A stretch of DNA of 64,000 nt from Rhizobiaceae bacterium (GTDB lineage Bacteria; Pseudomonadota; Alphaproteobacteria; Rhizobiales; Rhizobiaceae), in NCBI GenBank assembly GCA_023953835.1, contig JAMLJB010000001.1:1612001-1676000 (forward strand), read 5' to 3'. Under the pieces are notes generated by a model. That model did no database searches. It saw only the letters and a list, made by a program, of their open reading frames with translations, and was not told where the DNA came from. The position numbers and the translations under genes are program-made. This document shows positions 53,341-62,024 of this stretch, in pieces (the first letter of the stretch is position 1; the number at the start of each line of letters is the position of its first letter).

Positions 53341-53351
53341 GTAGATTGTAT
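53341..53351. promoter_or_regulatory. Shared motif (reverse orientation) upstream of the amidohydrolase
   Basis: GTAGATTGTAT is the exact reverse complement of the 11-bp motif at 51180-51190. It lies about 160 bp upstream of the amidohydrolase start in a 299-bp gap with no gene. Confidence 0.4.
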
Positions 53352-53510
53352 CCATTATAACTTTTTGTGTGATTGGGCTTGCCTTCTGGCGAGGCGTCTG
53401 TTCGGTTGTGATAGATATTTCCTCGGTAGCCACAACGACCCTCATACCAGAAGTGCGACCTCATCGAGCAAAATTGCATTGGTTTAGGCACATGGAAAGG
53501 CGGCGCGGAC

Positions 53511-54740
53511 GTGACAACTATCTTCAGGAACATTCGGCTCTTCGATGGTCTTCGAAGAGAGGCCAAAGACGGCATGACCGTCGTCGTGGTCGATGACCTA
53601 ATCGATTCCATTGTTCCAGAAATTGAGCTGAACGTTGCCGGCGAGACTATTGATTGCGGCGGTCGGCTGTTGATGCCTGGCCTTATCGACGCGCATGTTC
53701 ACATTGTGGCGACGAGCGTGAACCTGGCTGCCGGGTGGGAATGGCCCTCCCTTACGCACACCAAGGCACGATACATAATGGAAGGGATGCTTCAGAGAGG
53801 GTTCACGACTGTGCGCGACGCTGGCGGCGCAGATGGCGGTTTCGTTCAAGCAGTGGAACAAGGATACATCGATGGGCCGAGGCTGGTGATCTGCGGAGCA
53901 GCACTGAGCCAGACGGGCGGACATGGCGATATCCGTTCCCGGATATCAGGACCATCAACCCTACCGAGCGATCGCGTGGGTAGCATGATTTCGAGAATTG
54001 CCGACGGCGTTCCTGAAGTTCGTCACGCATCGCGCGACGAGCTTAGAAAAGGTGCGCACTACCTCAAGATCATGGCTTCGGGCGGAGCCGCATCCGTTTC
54101 GGATCCGATAGAAAATACACAGTTTTCCAGCGAGGAAATCGCGGCAATTGTCGAGGAAGCGGTGGCGTGGAACACTTATGTTGCGGCACACGCTTACGAT
54201 CCACGCGCAATCAGCGCCGCCGTCAATGCAGGTGTTCGGACGATCGAACACGGCAATCTGATCGACATGGCGACAGCCACGCTCATGCAGGAGCGAGGCG
54301 CATTTCTTGTGCCTACGCTCGTAGCTTCCGACGTATTGTCGAGGGAGGCGTCGCGTTACGGATTTACTGAAGTCAGCATGCGGAAAATCTCTCAGGTCCG
54401 AGACAAAGGGCTGGAAAGCCTCAAGATTGCCCGGGAGGCCGGCGTCAAGATCGGATTCGGCACTGATCTTCTCGACATCGCGCTGCATCAACACCAAGCT
54501 GCAGAGTTTGTCCTTCGTGCGAAGGTGGAAAGCCCAATTGACACTCTCCTCTCCGCGACCGGTGTCAATGCGGAGATGATGATGATGAGCGGCCGCATTG
54601 GAGCAATTAAGCCCGGTGCTTTTGCGGACTTGCTTGTCGTCGATGGGGACCCGTTGTCGGATGCAACGGTGCTCGCACAGCACGGGGAAACGCTCAGCTT
54701 GATAATGAAGAGCGGCCGCATCCATAAGAACCGGCTATGA
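53511..54740 (+). CDS. Metal-dependent amidohydrolase (prolidase/imidazolonepropionase-like)
   Basis: A 409-residue amidohydrolase-superfamily enzyme. Metal ligands are in MPGLIDAHVH (His62, His64); Lys186 in LKIMASGG is the likely bridging carboxylated lysine. His residues are in VAAHAYDPRA and TIEHGNLID, with the late Asp in GFGTDLLD. The subgroup resembles amidohydrolases shown to hydrolyse Xaa-Pro dipeptides. Start is GTG at 53511 behind GGAAAGG. The proline-racemase and pyrroline-reductase neighbours make release of an imino acid from peptides a coherent role; this is inference. Confidence 0.88.
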   Translation: MTTIFRNIRLFDGLRREAKDGMTVVVVDDLIDSIVPEIELNVAGETIDCGGRLLMPGLIDAHVHIVATSVNLAAGWEWPSLTHTKARYIMEGMLQRGFTTVRDAGGADGGFVQAVEQGYIDGPRLVICGAALSQTGGHGDIRSRISGPSTLPSDRVGSMISRIADGVPEVRHASRDELRKGAHYLKIMASGGAASVSDPIENTQFSSEEIAAIVEEAVAWNTYVAAHAYDPRAISAAVNAGVRTIEHGNLIDMATATLMQERGAFLVPTLVASDVLSREASRYGFTEVSMRKISQVRDKGLESLKIAREAGVKIGFGTDLLDIALHQHQAAEFVLRAKVESPIDTLLSATGVNAEMMMMSGRIGAIKPGAFADLLVVDGDPLSDATVLAQHGETLSLIMKSGRIHKNRL

Positions 54741-54805
54741 GCAAAGGCTGCTTAGGGAGAGGGCCAAGATCTTGGTAATACCCCGCTGTTCATTGGTTCT
54801 GACCA

Positions 54806-55000
54806 ATGCCGTATGCATCGGCGGCGGCGCGCGACGCAGTTAAGAAGGAAGCACTATGCCGCGCAGGCATTGGCTACCACGAGGTTCTCGCTGGTCAGAC
54901 AACCCCTTCTGATCTTAGGCGGCTCGTTGAAAGACACGTGGAAAAACCTATGGTCGAACAGGCTCCGGCGTGGCCGCCGCGCTCTACCATGAGTCCCTGA
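54806..55000 (+). pseudogene. DUF2726 domain remnant
   Basis: The frame reads SAAARDAVKKEALCRAGIGY then HEVLAGQTTPSDLRRLVERHV, matching the C-terminal portion of DUF2726 proteins (ARDAVKREAL..AG followed by E-V-x-x-G-x-T). The N-terminal nuclease-like part of the domain is missing and there is no ribosome site. A gene fragment left by deletion. Confidence 0.45.
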
Positions 55001-55033
55001 AACTCGGGTCCATCGCATCGGCGTGCACCCAGC

Positions 55034-55564
55034 CTAATACGTGATCACAGTCTTTCGGAACGTGCCCAATTTTGATGAGAGGTTTTGACCATCACGCTTC
55101 AGCATTGCCAGTTTGGCCTCGGCCTCGCGCTGTTCCAACACCATCGTAGTTCGATCCGGCTGGCGAGAGCGAATTGACAGCGTTCGAATAACTATCACCC
55201 ACTGACCGCTGCGCTCGATGGTCACCTTAGCCACCCCGTGACACAGCAGGTTACGGAAGGATTCGTGTTTCTCGCGGAAATTCGTAAGCTCAGCAAATAC
55301 GGGTTTCCCCGCTTCCTCAAACGAACCACCCGGACCTAACGCTAGCGCCAAATCTTCAAATCGTTGCCCGATCAAATGCCGGAGGCGTGCCTTGGGGCCT
55401 GCCGGTATGGTCGTGCTCAGCGCAAGCAGGGTTTCCGTCACAGCCATTTCGACCGCCGAGAAGTGGTGCATACTTGCGCCGCGCCAAGAATTGACCTCTG
55501 CGAAGATCGTATCCCAATCGATTGGCTGCGGCAGTAGCTTTGCGGCGACGGAAGTTGTGTCCAT
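55034..55564 (-). CDS. Hypothetical protein with an RNxxxH (HEPN-like) motif
   Basis: A 176-residue helical-looking protein from ATG 55564. I do not recognise the family. It contains FREKHESFRNLLCHGV, where RNLLCH fits the R-N-x3-H motif of HEPN RNases and related hypothetical proteins, and a C-terminal coiled-coil-like stretch (LEQREAEAKLAMLKRDGQNL). It is divergent from an XRE regulator gene 60 bp away. Function unknown; HEPN membership is a guess from one motif. Confidence 0.6.
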   Translation of the reverse strand: MDTTSVAAKLLPQPIDWDTIFAEVNSWRGASMHHFSAVEMAVTETLLALSTTIPAGPKARLRHLIGQRFEDLALALGPGGSFEEAGKPVFAELTNFREKHESFRNLLCHGVAKVTIERSGQWVIVIRTLSIRSRQPDRTTMVLEQREAEAKLAMLKRDGQNLSSKLGTFRKTVITY

Positions 55565-55624
55565 GCTCGTGGATAGCAAGGCCGCCGTTAATCGCCGGAT
55601 AATCAGACAGGGACAATCCGAAAT

Positions 55625-56032
55625 ATGCGGAACCGCGCCTATGCTACTCGGCTAGTGGTTGATGTCTCCGACTTATTGATGCTTCACCCGCCCCCCGAAT
55701 CTTTATTCGGGTTAGCATGTCATAATACCCTGTTTTGGGGTACTCCGAATTCGGGTTCTATTGAAGCGCTGGTCTTTGCACTGGCGCCTACCTTGTCCTC
55801 AATTCGGTCCGACCTTTATCGCCACATCATCGAACTGCTCGTGCAGGCTCGAAAGGACGCGGGGATAACGCAGGTCGAATTGGGGAAGCGCATAGGTCAG
55901 CGACAAACATTCGTCTCAAAATTCGAACTTGGAGAGCGCCGCCTCGATATCGCGGAATTCATTGAGGTTTGCAGGGCGATAGGCGCAGATCCACACGCCA
56001 TAATTCGAAGCATTGAAGCTGACCAACGCTGA
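55625..56032 (+). CDS. XRE-family helix-turn-helix protein
   Basis: A frame of up to 135 residues. The C-terminal ~80 residues form an XRE HTH (ELLVQARKDAGITQVELGKRIGQRQTFVSKFELGERRLDIAEFIEVCRAIG). The first ~50 residues have no resemblance to the family, whose members usually start just before the HTH, so the true start may be a TTG near 55793; neither has a strong ribosome site. Divergent from the HEPN-motif gene, possibly its repressor. Confidence 0.75.
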   Translation: MRNRAYATRLVVDVSDLLMLHPPPESLFGLACHNTLFWGTPNSGSIEALVFALAPTLSSIRSDLYRHIIELLVQARKDAGITQVELGKRIGQRQTFVSKFELGERRLDIAEFIEVCRAIGADPHAIIRSIEADQR

Positions 56033-56130
56033 GCGCCTAGAGCCAACTTCAGCCGAACGCTAAACGAACGTCGGGTTCCGGCCTTAAAACCTGCCGTTCA
56101 GGCGCTTGTAAAACTGTGGTTCAGAATGTG

Positions 56131-56811
56131 TTAGGTTACCCGACGATAAAGGCCGTCGAACGTGACCCCCATTCCATATTGTCCGCCTGTATCCTCTTCC
56201 CAGACCTTCAAATGGCCGTCATCAGTGAATCTCAACTCTGTGGTCGCGGGTCCTTGTACGACTAAAGAGGGACGGCTGTAAAACAGCGATGCTTCGTCAA
56301 TGATTTCTGAGAAAAAGTCTAAGAAACCCATGTTTGGACCGTGCTCTCGCAACATACCTTGGTAGGCCGTACCCGTCACGAAGTATCTTGGTTGCCCATC
56401 AGCACGATCAGGTAGAGGAATTATTTGAAGCTCGGCGGGGCCTTCGTTGCTACCTAACCGCACCCATTGACCGGCGTACGGGTCGGCATCGGGAAGAGCT
56501 AGAATTCCGAAATGGACCTTTTGTACCAATGCAGAACCTAGCCAGACAAGCAGTTCCTCCTTGTATTGTTTGACTTCCTGAATTTTGAAACCCTTTCTCT
56601 GCGATGTCGTTGTGTCGTACTCGTCGTGATGATCAAGGCAGAGAAACGCTAGATTTGCAGGGGAATGATTGGAATTGTTCCGATCTAAATGCGCGATCTG
56701 GCCTGACTTTATTACGGTGTCTCGGTTCAGCGCAAAACAGATGCAGCACCTCCTGCGGCTTTCAACGAGCGCGGATGTCTCATTTTCAGTCGGCATTCGT
56801 GTTCTTGCCAT
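56131..56811 (-). CDS. HNH-endonuclease-like protein with unknown C-terminal domain
   Basis: A 226-residue protein. Residues about 18-70 show the HNH-like zinc-finger layout CCICFALN, then GQIAHLDRNNSNHSPANLAFLCLDHHDEYD, with His and Asn at the expected places. This is followed by TTTSQRKGFKIQEVKQYKEEL, often seen in short HNH proteins. The C-terminal ~130 residues are beta-rich by eye and unrecognised. No methylase or partner gene is adjacent. A DNA nuclease role, perhaps in defence, is possible but unproven. Confidence 0.65.
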   Translation of the reverse strand: MARTRMPTENETSALVESRRRCCICFALNRDTVIKSGQIAHLDRNNSNHSPANLAFLCLDHHDEYDTTTSQRKGFKIQEVKQYKEELLVWLGSALVQKVHFGILALPDADPYAGQWVRLGSNEGPAELQIIPLPDRADGQPRYFVTGTAYQGMLREHGPNMGFLDFFSEIIDEASLFYSRPSLVVQGPATTELRFTDDGHLKVWEEDTGGQYGMGVTFDGLYRRVT

Positions 56812-57064
56812 CGCCCCTCGATTCCCTAAAATTCAGTTATCTGACTGCGGTTCGCGACGTTCATTTCTGTAGGAAGGGGAGTTCTCCGGCGTAACTGCCC
56901 AAACCTGCCGGACCGCAAGCCACCCCCAGTCATTCTATCGCTTGACCTTGGTCCAAGTTTGCCCTTCGTCAAGCATCCTGCTTTCGTCTTGGATGGAGCC
57001 GGGTATTATTCGACGACACTTAGTCTGATAAGACGCGGGACTGCTAGACTGTGGGGTTGGCAAT

Positions 57065-57931
57065 ATGCGCAACAAGGCAAAGGTTTCTCGCGATGGTGTC
57101 TGCAAGCTGACGGGAGAAAGCGGCAGGTTTGTAGATTCGCACCTTCTGCCGAAAGCGCTCACCAAAGCTGATGGCCTTGCTCCCGGTCTTGTTCAGATCG
57201 GAAACGGTCGCAAGGAGAAGCGATCAAGCAGTTGGTATGATCGGCATCTTGTAATCGCTGAGGGTGAAAAAATTCTGGCAGAGTATGACGATTGGGCGAT
57301 CAGGATTCTTCGCAAACACGCAATGGTATGGAGCGGTTGGGGACCACGCATTTCCCTCAACGATTTTCAGAAGTTTCCAGGTACGCCTTGGGGAATTAGA
57401 TCAGTTTCCGGCGATGATTGGAAGAAGTTGCGGCTTTTCTTTCTTAGTTTGCTTTGGAGAGCCGCAGCTACCGATCGGCCAGAATTCAATGAAGTCGATA
57501 TCCCGCCTGATCATCTCGAACGATTGAGGCAGATGGTGCTCAACTGCGTCCCGGAACCAGTAGCCTTTTATGCCGTTAGCCTGACACAGATCTCGACCAT
57601 TGGGATAAGGCACAATCACGCACCCATCGCTTTCACGAAGACAATTCCCTCATTGGAAGCAGGACGGCCGTCCATGGAGGAGCCGACATTTCGCTTCTAT
57701 CTTGACGGACTGATCATCCACTTCTCCCGGCTTAGCACCGAACAAAACGAAGCTCGGGATCTTGGGCCTCTTGTCGTAGGTGCCGAAGACACTATTACGC
57801 TTTCAACTGTCGAGTTTGAGAGTTCGGCTCAGGCTGAGAACTTAGCTATTGTCGGCAGGGAGGCCGAGCTCGGACGACCGCTCTTCGAGATCGCCTATGG
57901 CCCATTTTCGCCCGAGCGCAAGATATTCTAA
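57065..57931 (+). CDS. Hypothetical protein with HNH-like N-terminus
   Basis: A 288-residue protein. The N-terminal CKLTGESGRFVDSHLLPKAL matches a pattern found at the start of a group of HNH-like hypothetical proteins (C-x-L-T-G-x3-G, then SH-hydrophobic2-PKAL). The rest has no motif I know. The ATG at 57065 is preceded by a GGGG run. It lies alone between the other HNH-like gene and the tRNA-Gly fragment. Confidence 0.6.
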   Translation: MRNKAKVSRDGVCKLTGESGRFVDSHLLPKALTKADGLAPGLVQIGNGRKEKRSSSWYDRHLVIAEGEKILAEYDDWAIRILRKHAMVWSGWGPRISLNDFQKFPGTPWGIRSVSGDDWKKLRLFFLSLLWRAAATDRPEFNEVDIPPDHLERLRQMVLNCVPEPVAFYAVSLTQISTIGIRHNHAPIAFTKTIPSLEAGRPSMEEPTFRFYLDGLIIHFSRLSTEQNEARDLGPLVVGAEDTITLSTVEFESSAQAENLAIVGREAELGRPLFEIAYGPFSPERKIF

Positions 57932-58082
57932 GATTGCTGTCGGATACGCGTCGCAACCTGCCCCTCCAATATGAGAGGTTACAGTAGTCAGAAACGCAAT
58001 CTATGCGTTTACGCGCTAACAGGCGAGAATATATCGATCACCGTAATGTCTGCTTTGACGGCTGACTACTTTAGACCAGACC

Positions 58083-58107
58083 GTCTGCAATCCACCCCAT
58101 TGCAGAC
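58083..58107. terminator. Perfect 9-bp hairpin in the 57932-58304 gap
   Basis: GTCTGCAAT, 7-base loop, ATTGCAGAC. No T-run follows, so termination is only one possibility. The surrounding gap has no supported gene. Confidence 0.35.
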
Positions 58108-58264
58108 AATCGGCACCGGTTATCTGAATTCCGCAGCAACGCGGAGCATTCCATCGACACCGCGATTTCACGCTCCGTCGATTCCCCAAACTGGTGACCG
58201 CGCGGTAACCCGAGCCTTTTGAGATGCTTCCGCGACTTGCGATTTCAACCGCCCGGAAAACACA

Positions 58265-58288
58265 AAAGCCGCGTGAAAACGCGGCTTT
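58265..58288 (-). terminator. Rho-independent terminator of the tRNA-Gly gene
   Basis: On the minus strand AAAGCCGCG, loop TTTTCA, CGCGGCTTT is followed by TGTGTTTT. It lies 16 bp past the CCA end of the tRNA fragment, the expected place for the native tRNA terminator, so this side is original chromosome. Confidence 0.75.
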
Positions 58289-58304
58289 GGACTGGTTGGG
58301 AAAC

Positions 58305-58349
58305 TGGAGCGGGCGAAGGGATTCGAACCCTCGATCCCAACCTTGGCAA
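58305..58349 (-). tRNA. 3' half of tRNA-Gly(GCC), probable att site of the integrated element
   Basis: On the minus strand the segment begins with the anticodon loop TTGCCAA, continues through a variable region, T-arm (GAGGG TTCGAAT CCCTT) and acceptor CGCCCGC, discriminator T, CCA. These features identify tRNA-Gly with anticodon GCC. The D-arm and 5' acceptor are missing: upstream sequence does not supply GCGGGCG. A 45-bp tRNA 3' half next to a P4-type integrase gene is the standard footprint of site-specific integration. Confidence 0.8.
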
Positions 58350-58467
58350 CTTTATCGGCAGCCTACGCCACGATTCGCCACATTACGAAAAACGTCTATT
58401 TTCCAATTAGTTATTGACATCACTCTGCGCCGGCGTATCCTTCCTTATCCCACGAAACGCGCTTTTG

Positions 58468-58536
58468 TGGAGACATTTTGGAGACACTACCCTGATTTTG
58501 AGCCGTTGTCTCCAAGAGGGAAAGATGGTGTCTCCA
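58468..58536. repeat. Four copies of TGGAGACA (two direct, two inverted) in the integrase promoter
   Basis: TGGAGACA at 58468-58475 and 58479-58486; TGTCTCCA at 58507-58514 and 58529-58536. The last copy ends just before the GGAGG site of the integrase. Position between att core and integrase start fits arm-type integrase sites or an excisionase/autoregulator operator. Confidence 0.5.
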
Positions 58537-58547
58537 GGAGGAATAAC

Positions 58548-59276
58548 ATGCCGACAACGAAACTGACAAAGAAGGCCGTCGACGCATTCGCAGCGCCCGC
58601 CGAAACGCAGATCGTCTACTGGGACAGCGAAATTCGCGGGTTCGGGGTTCGCGTCCTGAAGTCAGGCCTCAAGACTTTCATCGTCCAGTACCGCAATTCC
58701 GAAGGGATCAAGCGCCGCATCAATCTGGGCCGCTTCGGCATCATGACCGTCGAGCAGGCCCGAGACCTGGCCAAGGTCAAGTTCGGAAAGGTCGCGGCCG
58801 GTGAGGATCCAGCCGACGAGGTACGCCAAGCCCGAAGGGGGATGACGGTGGCCGAGATGTGCGACTGGTATCTGACGGAAGCGCGTGCCGGAAACATCCT
58901 TGGTCGCAAGAACCGGCCCATCAAGGCGTCATCACTGGACATGGACGAAAGCCGTATCAGGACGCACATCAAGCCGCTCCTCGGCAAGCGCGTGGTGCGC
59001 CATCTGACGATCGCCGATGTCGAACAAATGCAGACCGATGTCAGAGACGGAAAAACCGCAAAGCCCCGTGTCGGGGGACGTGGTGGCAAAGCTTCCGGTG
59101 GTCCTGGGGTCGCAGGCCGGTGCGTTGGCACGCTTCAGGCCGTGATCGGCCACGTCAAGCACAAGGGACTTCTGGCCGACCATCCGACAAAGGGGGCCAA
59201 GAAACTATCGAGCAAGAAGAAGGATCGTCGCCTGAGCGTTGCGGAGATCGGACTGTTGATTTCCGCCGAGAACTGA
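58548..59276 (+). pseudogene. P4-type tyrosine recombinase (integrase), truncated by IS21-family insertion
   Basis: ATG 58548 follows a strong AGGAGG site. The first ~90 residues are the P4-type arm-binding domain (TKKAVDAFAAPAETQIVYWDSEIRGFGVRVLKSGLKTF, INLGRFGIMTVEQARDLAKVK). The core-binding domain follows (MTVAEMCDWYLTEA, LLGKRVVRHLTIADVEQM). The frame enters the left IS end at 59254 and stops at 59276, after about 235 native residues. The catalytic domain with the R-H-R-Y residues is lost, and no continuation is seen beyond the IS, so the element should be unable to excise by itself. Confidence 0.85.
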
Positions 59277-59285
59277 CCCGGGATT
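59254..59285 (+). repeat. Left inverted repeat of the IS21-family element
   Basis: Matches the reverse complement of 61720-61751 at 31 of 32 positions. The single difference is C versus T at position 14. Confidence 0.88.
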
Positions 59286-59366
59286 GCGGGATTTTTCCAT
59301 CGAGAAGTGACCCATGTTTGAACTCACCCCTGCTTGACGATCGCAGGGGACTTTGGAGTGATAGAC

Positions 59367-60896
59367 ATGGCGTTACTGAGCGTTATCCGGCGCTGGCATC
59401 TGCGGGATGGACTTTCGATCCGGGAGATTGCGCGGCGCACGGGACTGTCGCGGAACACGATCCGCAAATACCTGCGATCCGACGAGGTCGAGCCCCGCTT
59501 TCGGGTGCCGGAGCGGCCGAGCAAGCTCGATGCCTATGCCGAGCGGCTATCTGCCTGGCTGAGGACGGAAGCAAACAGGCCGCGCAAGCAGAAGCGCACG
59601 GTCAAGCAGTTGCACGCCGACCTGATGAGCTTCGGCTATGAGGGCTCTTACGGCCGTGTCGCCGCCTTTGCGCGTGACTGGAAAGAAGAGCGTCAGCGGC
59701 AGATGCTAACGAGCGGTCGCGGCACCTTCGTGCCGTTGGCGTTCGAGCCTGGTGAGGCGTTCCAGTTTGACTGGTCGGAAGACTGGGCCGTCATCGGCGG
59801 CGAGCGCACGAAGCTACAGGTGGCGCACTTCAAGCTCAGCTACAGCCGTGCCTTTGTCGTGCGAGCTTATCCCCTTCAGACGCACGAGATGCTGTTCGAT
59901 GCACACAACCACGCCTTCCCGGTTCTGGGTGGCGTGCCGCGGCGCGGGATCTACGATAACATGCGCACTGCGGTCGACAGGATCGGCCGGGGCAAGGATC
60001 GCCAGGTCAATGCCCGCTTCTCGGCGATGGCCAGCCACTATCTGTTCGAGGCCGAGTTCTGCAATCCAGCCTCGGGCTGGGAGAAGGGACAGGTCGAGAA
60101 GAACGTCCAGGATGCCCGCCACCGGTTGTGGCAGCCGATGCCGCGCTTTCCATCTCTGGAGGCGCTGAACGACTGGCTGGAGCAGCGGTGCCGGGAGCTG
60201 TGGCAACAGATTCCCCATGGCCTCAGACCCGGAACGATCGAGGACGCCCGGTCCGAAGAGGCCCAGTTCCTGATGCCAATGCCTCGCCCCTTCGACGGCT
60301 TCGTCGAATACACCAAGCGGGTCTCGCCTACCTGCCTGGTCCATCTGGAGCGCAACCGCTACAGCGTGCCGGCTTCCTTTGCCAACCGGCCTGTGAGCCT
60401 AAGGGTTTACCCGGAACGGATTGTGGTTGCCGCCGAAGGGCAGCTCCTCTGCGAGCACCGCCGCATCATCGAACGGTCGCATGACGGTCCCGGTCGAACC
60501 GTCTACGACTGGCGTCACTATCTGGCGGTCATCCAGCGCAAGCCAGGTGCTCTGCGCAACGGCGCACCCTTCACAGAGCTTCCCGAAGCCTTCAAACGGC
60601 TGCAGCAGCATCTGCTCAGGAAGTCCGGCGGCGATCGGGAGATGGTCGAGATCCTGGCCCTTGTCCTGCAGCATGATGAGCAGGCCGTGCTGGCGGCAGT
60701 GGAGATGGCACTCGAGGCCGGGGTTCCGACCAAGGTCCACATCCTCAATCTCCTGCACAGGCTGGTCGATGGCAAGCCGATCGCGACGCCGGTCGTGGAT
60801 GCGCCGCAGGCGCTGAGCCTGGCCAAGGAGCCGCAGGCCAATGTCGAGCGCTACGATGCGCTGCGCCAAGCTCGGGAGGTGCGCCATGCGTCATGA
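59367..60896 (+). CDS. istA: IS21-family transposase IstA
   Basis: A 509-residue DDE transposase from ATG 59367 with GGAGTG upstream. N-terminal [33 protein letters not shown] core: [21 protein letters not shown] and [13 protein letters not shown] contain the two Asp and the Glu. C-terminal beta domain [25 protein letters not shown] is typical. Overlaps istB by 11 bp. Looks intact. Confidence 0.95.
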   Translation: MALLSVIRRWHLRDGLSIREIARRTGLSRNTIRKYLRSDEVEPRFRVPERPSKLDAYAERLSAWLRTEANRPRKQKRTVKQLHADLMSFGYEGSYGRVAAFARDWKEERQRQMLTSGRGTFVPLAFEPGEAFQFDWSEDWAVIGGERTKLQVAHFKLSYSRAFVVRAYPLQTHEMLFDAHNHAFPVLGGVPRRGIYDNMRTAVDRIGRGKDRQVNARFSAMASHYLFEAEFCNPASGWEKGQVEKNVQDARHRLWQPMPRFPSLEALNDWLEQRCRELWQQIPHGLRPGTIEDARSEEAQFLMPMPRPFDGFVEYTKRVSPTCLVHLERNRYSVPASFANRPVSLRVYPERIVVAAEGQLLCEHRRIIERSHDGPGRTVYDWRHYLAVIQRKPGALRNGAPFTELPEAFKRLQQHLLRKSGGDREMVEILALVLQHDEQAVLAAVEMALEAGVPTKVHILNLLHRLVDGKPIATPVVDAPQALSLAKEPQANVERYDALRQAREVRHAS

Positions 60897-61680
60897 TCCC
60901 GCCAGCGGCGCCATCGTCATTATGCTCAGGAGCCTGAAGATGCATGGCATGGCGCAAGCCGTCGCCGAGCTCACCGAGCAGGCCTCTCCAGCCTTCGAGG
61001 CCGCCATCCCGATCCTGTCGCAACTGCTGAAGGCGGAGATGGCAGAACGGGAGGTCAGATCCACCGCCTATCAGCTCAAGGCAGCCCGCTTCCCTGTCTA
61101 TCGCGACCTGGCCGGCTTTGACTTCGCCAGCAGCGAGATCAACGAGGCCCTCGTGCGCCAGCTCCATCGCTGTGAGTTCATGGACGAGGCCAACAACGTC
61201 GTGCTTGTCGGAGGTCCAGGCACCGGAAAGACCCACATCGCCACAGCTCTCGGCGTGCAGGCGGTCGAGCATCATCGCAAGCGTGTCCGCTTCTTCTCCA
61301 CCGTCGAACTCGTCAACGCCCTTGAGCAGGAGAAGGCCCAGGGAAAGGCCGGCCAGATCGCCAACCGGCTCGCCCATTCCGATCTCGTCATCCTGGACGA
61401 ACTCGGATACCTGCCCTTCAGTGCGTCAGGTGGAGCGCTGCTGTTCCATCTGCTGAGCACGCTCTACGAGCGCACCAGCGTCGTCATCACCACCAACTTG
61501 AGCTTCAGTGAATGGGCCACCGTCTTCGGCGATGCCAAGATGACGACGGCGCTCCTCGATCGCCTCACCCATCATTGTCACATCCTGGAGACCGGAAACG
61601 ACAGCTTCCGCTTCAAGAACAGCTCGGCAAAGACACCCGCCGCAAAGAAGGAGAAAGCGCCCACCTTGACCAAATCCTGA
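60886..61680 (+). CDS. istB: IS21-family helper ATPase IstB
   Basis: A 264-residue AAA+ protein from ATG 60886 behind GGGAGG. Walker [16 protein letters not shown], Walker [14 protein letters not shown], sensor region [12 protein letters not shown]. Needed with IstA for target selection. Length normal and intact. Confidence 0.95.
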   Translation: MRHDPASGAIVIMLRSLKMHGMAQAVAELTEQASPAFEAAIPILSQLLKAEMAEREVRSTAYQLKAARFPVYRDLAGFDFASSEINEALVRQLHRCEFMDEANNVVLVGGPGTGKTHIATALGVQAVEHHRKRVRFFSTVELVNALEQEKAQGKAGQIANRLAHSDLVILDELGYLPFSASGGALLFHLLSTLYERTSVVITTNLSFSEWATVFGDAKMTTALLDRLTHHCHILETGNDSFRFKNSSAKTPAAKKEKAPTLTKS

Positions 61681-61719
61681 GACCCAAACCATACATGAGA
61701 CGGGTCACTTCTCGGCGAA

Positions 61720-61751
61720 AATCCCGGGTCAGTTCTCAGCGGAAATCAACA
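61720..61751 (-). repeat. Right inverted repeat of the IS21-family element
   Basis: Reverse complement partner of 59254-59285. Adjacent inward sequence repeats the GAGAAGTGACCC subterminal box. Confidence 0.88.
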
Positions 61752-61978
61752 GCCTTTATCTCTTCGATGATCCCTTCATCGGGCTCATCGGGAAAGATGG
61801 CAATGTTCCGAAGATTCGCTTCTGGGATTTCGATGAAGTCCGACAATGGCGTCTCCGACGACTCGGGACTACGCTTGTATGTTCTGTGATTGTTCTTCGC
61901 AACTGTTCTCACTGCTATCCCCCGAAGTCACCGACTGCTCTCAACAGACGCGGTCTCAGGACTGTGGTACGGACGTAA
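61752..61978 (+). other. Orphan open frame after the IS, possible gene fragment
   Basis: Reading on from the IS end the frame gives LYLFDDPFIGLIGKDGNVPK then RFWDFDEVRQWRLRRLGTT before a TAA at 61976. The first 40 residues look protein-like, the rest does not. It could be the end of a gene cut by the IS-associated deletion. I do not recognise it. Confidence 0.25.
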
Positions 61979-62024
61979 GACGCGCTGTGTCGGTGACGGG
62001 TTTTGCGGGTTGAGCCCAGAGGCT

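Larger units (their letters stand above)
59254..61751 (+). mobile_element. IS21-family insertion sequence, complete
   Basis: About 2.5 kb bounded by inverted repeats that begin TGTTGATTTCCGC and match 31 of 32 bases (59254-59285 and 61720-61751). Subterminal repeats GAGAA(C/G)TGACCC occur at both ends, as usual for the family. It carries intact istA and istB. No target duplication is visible: flanks are ATCGGAC and GCCTTTA. Confidence 0.9.

Noticed and set aside
57971..58222. 83-codon plus-strand frame in the gap before the tRNA fragment
   Set aside because: No ribosome site, no family resemblance, and it spans a strong hairpin.
58305..58390. Intact tRNA gene
   Set aside because: Only the 3' half fits; the 5' acceptor GCGGGCG and D-arm are absent upstream.
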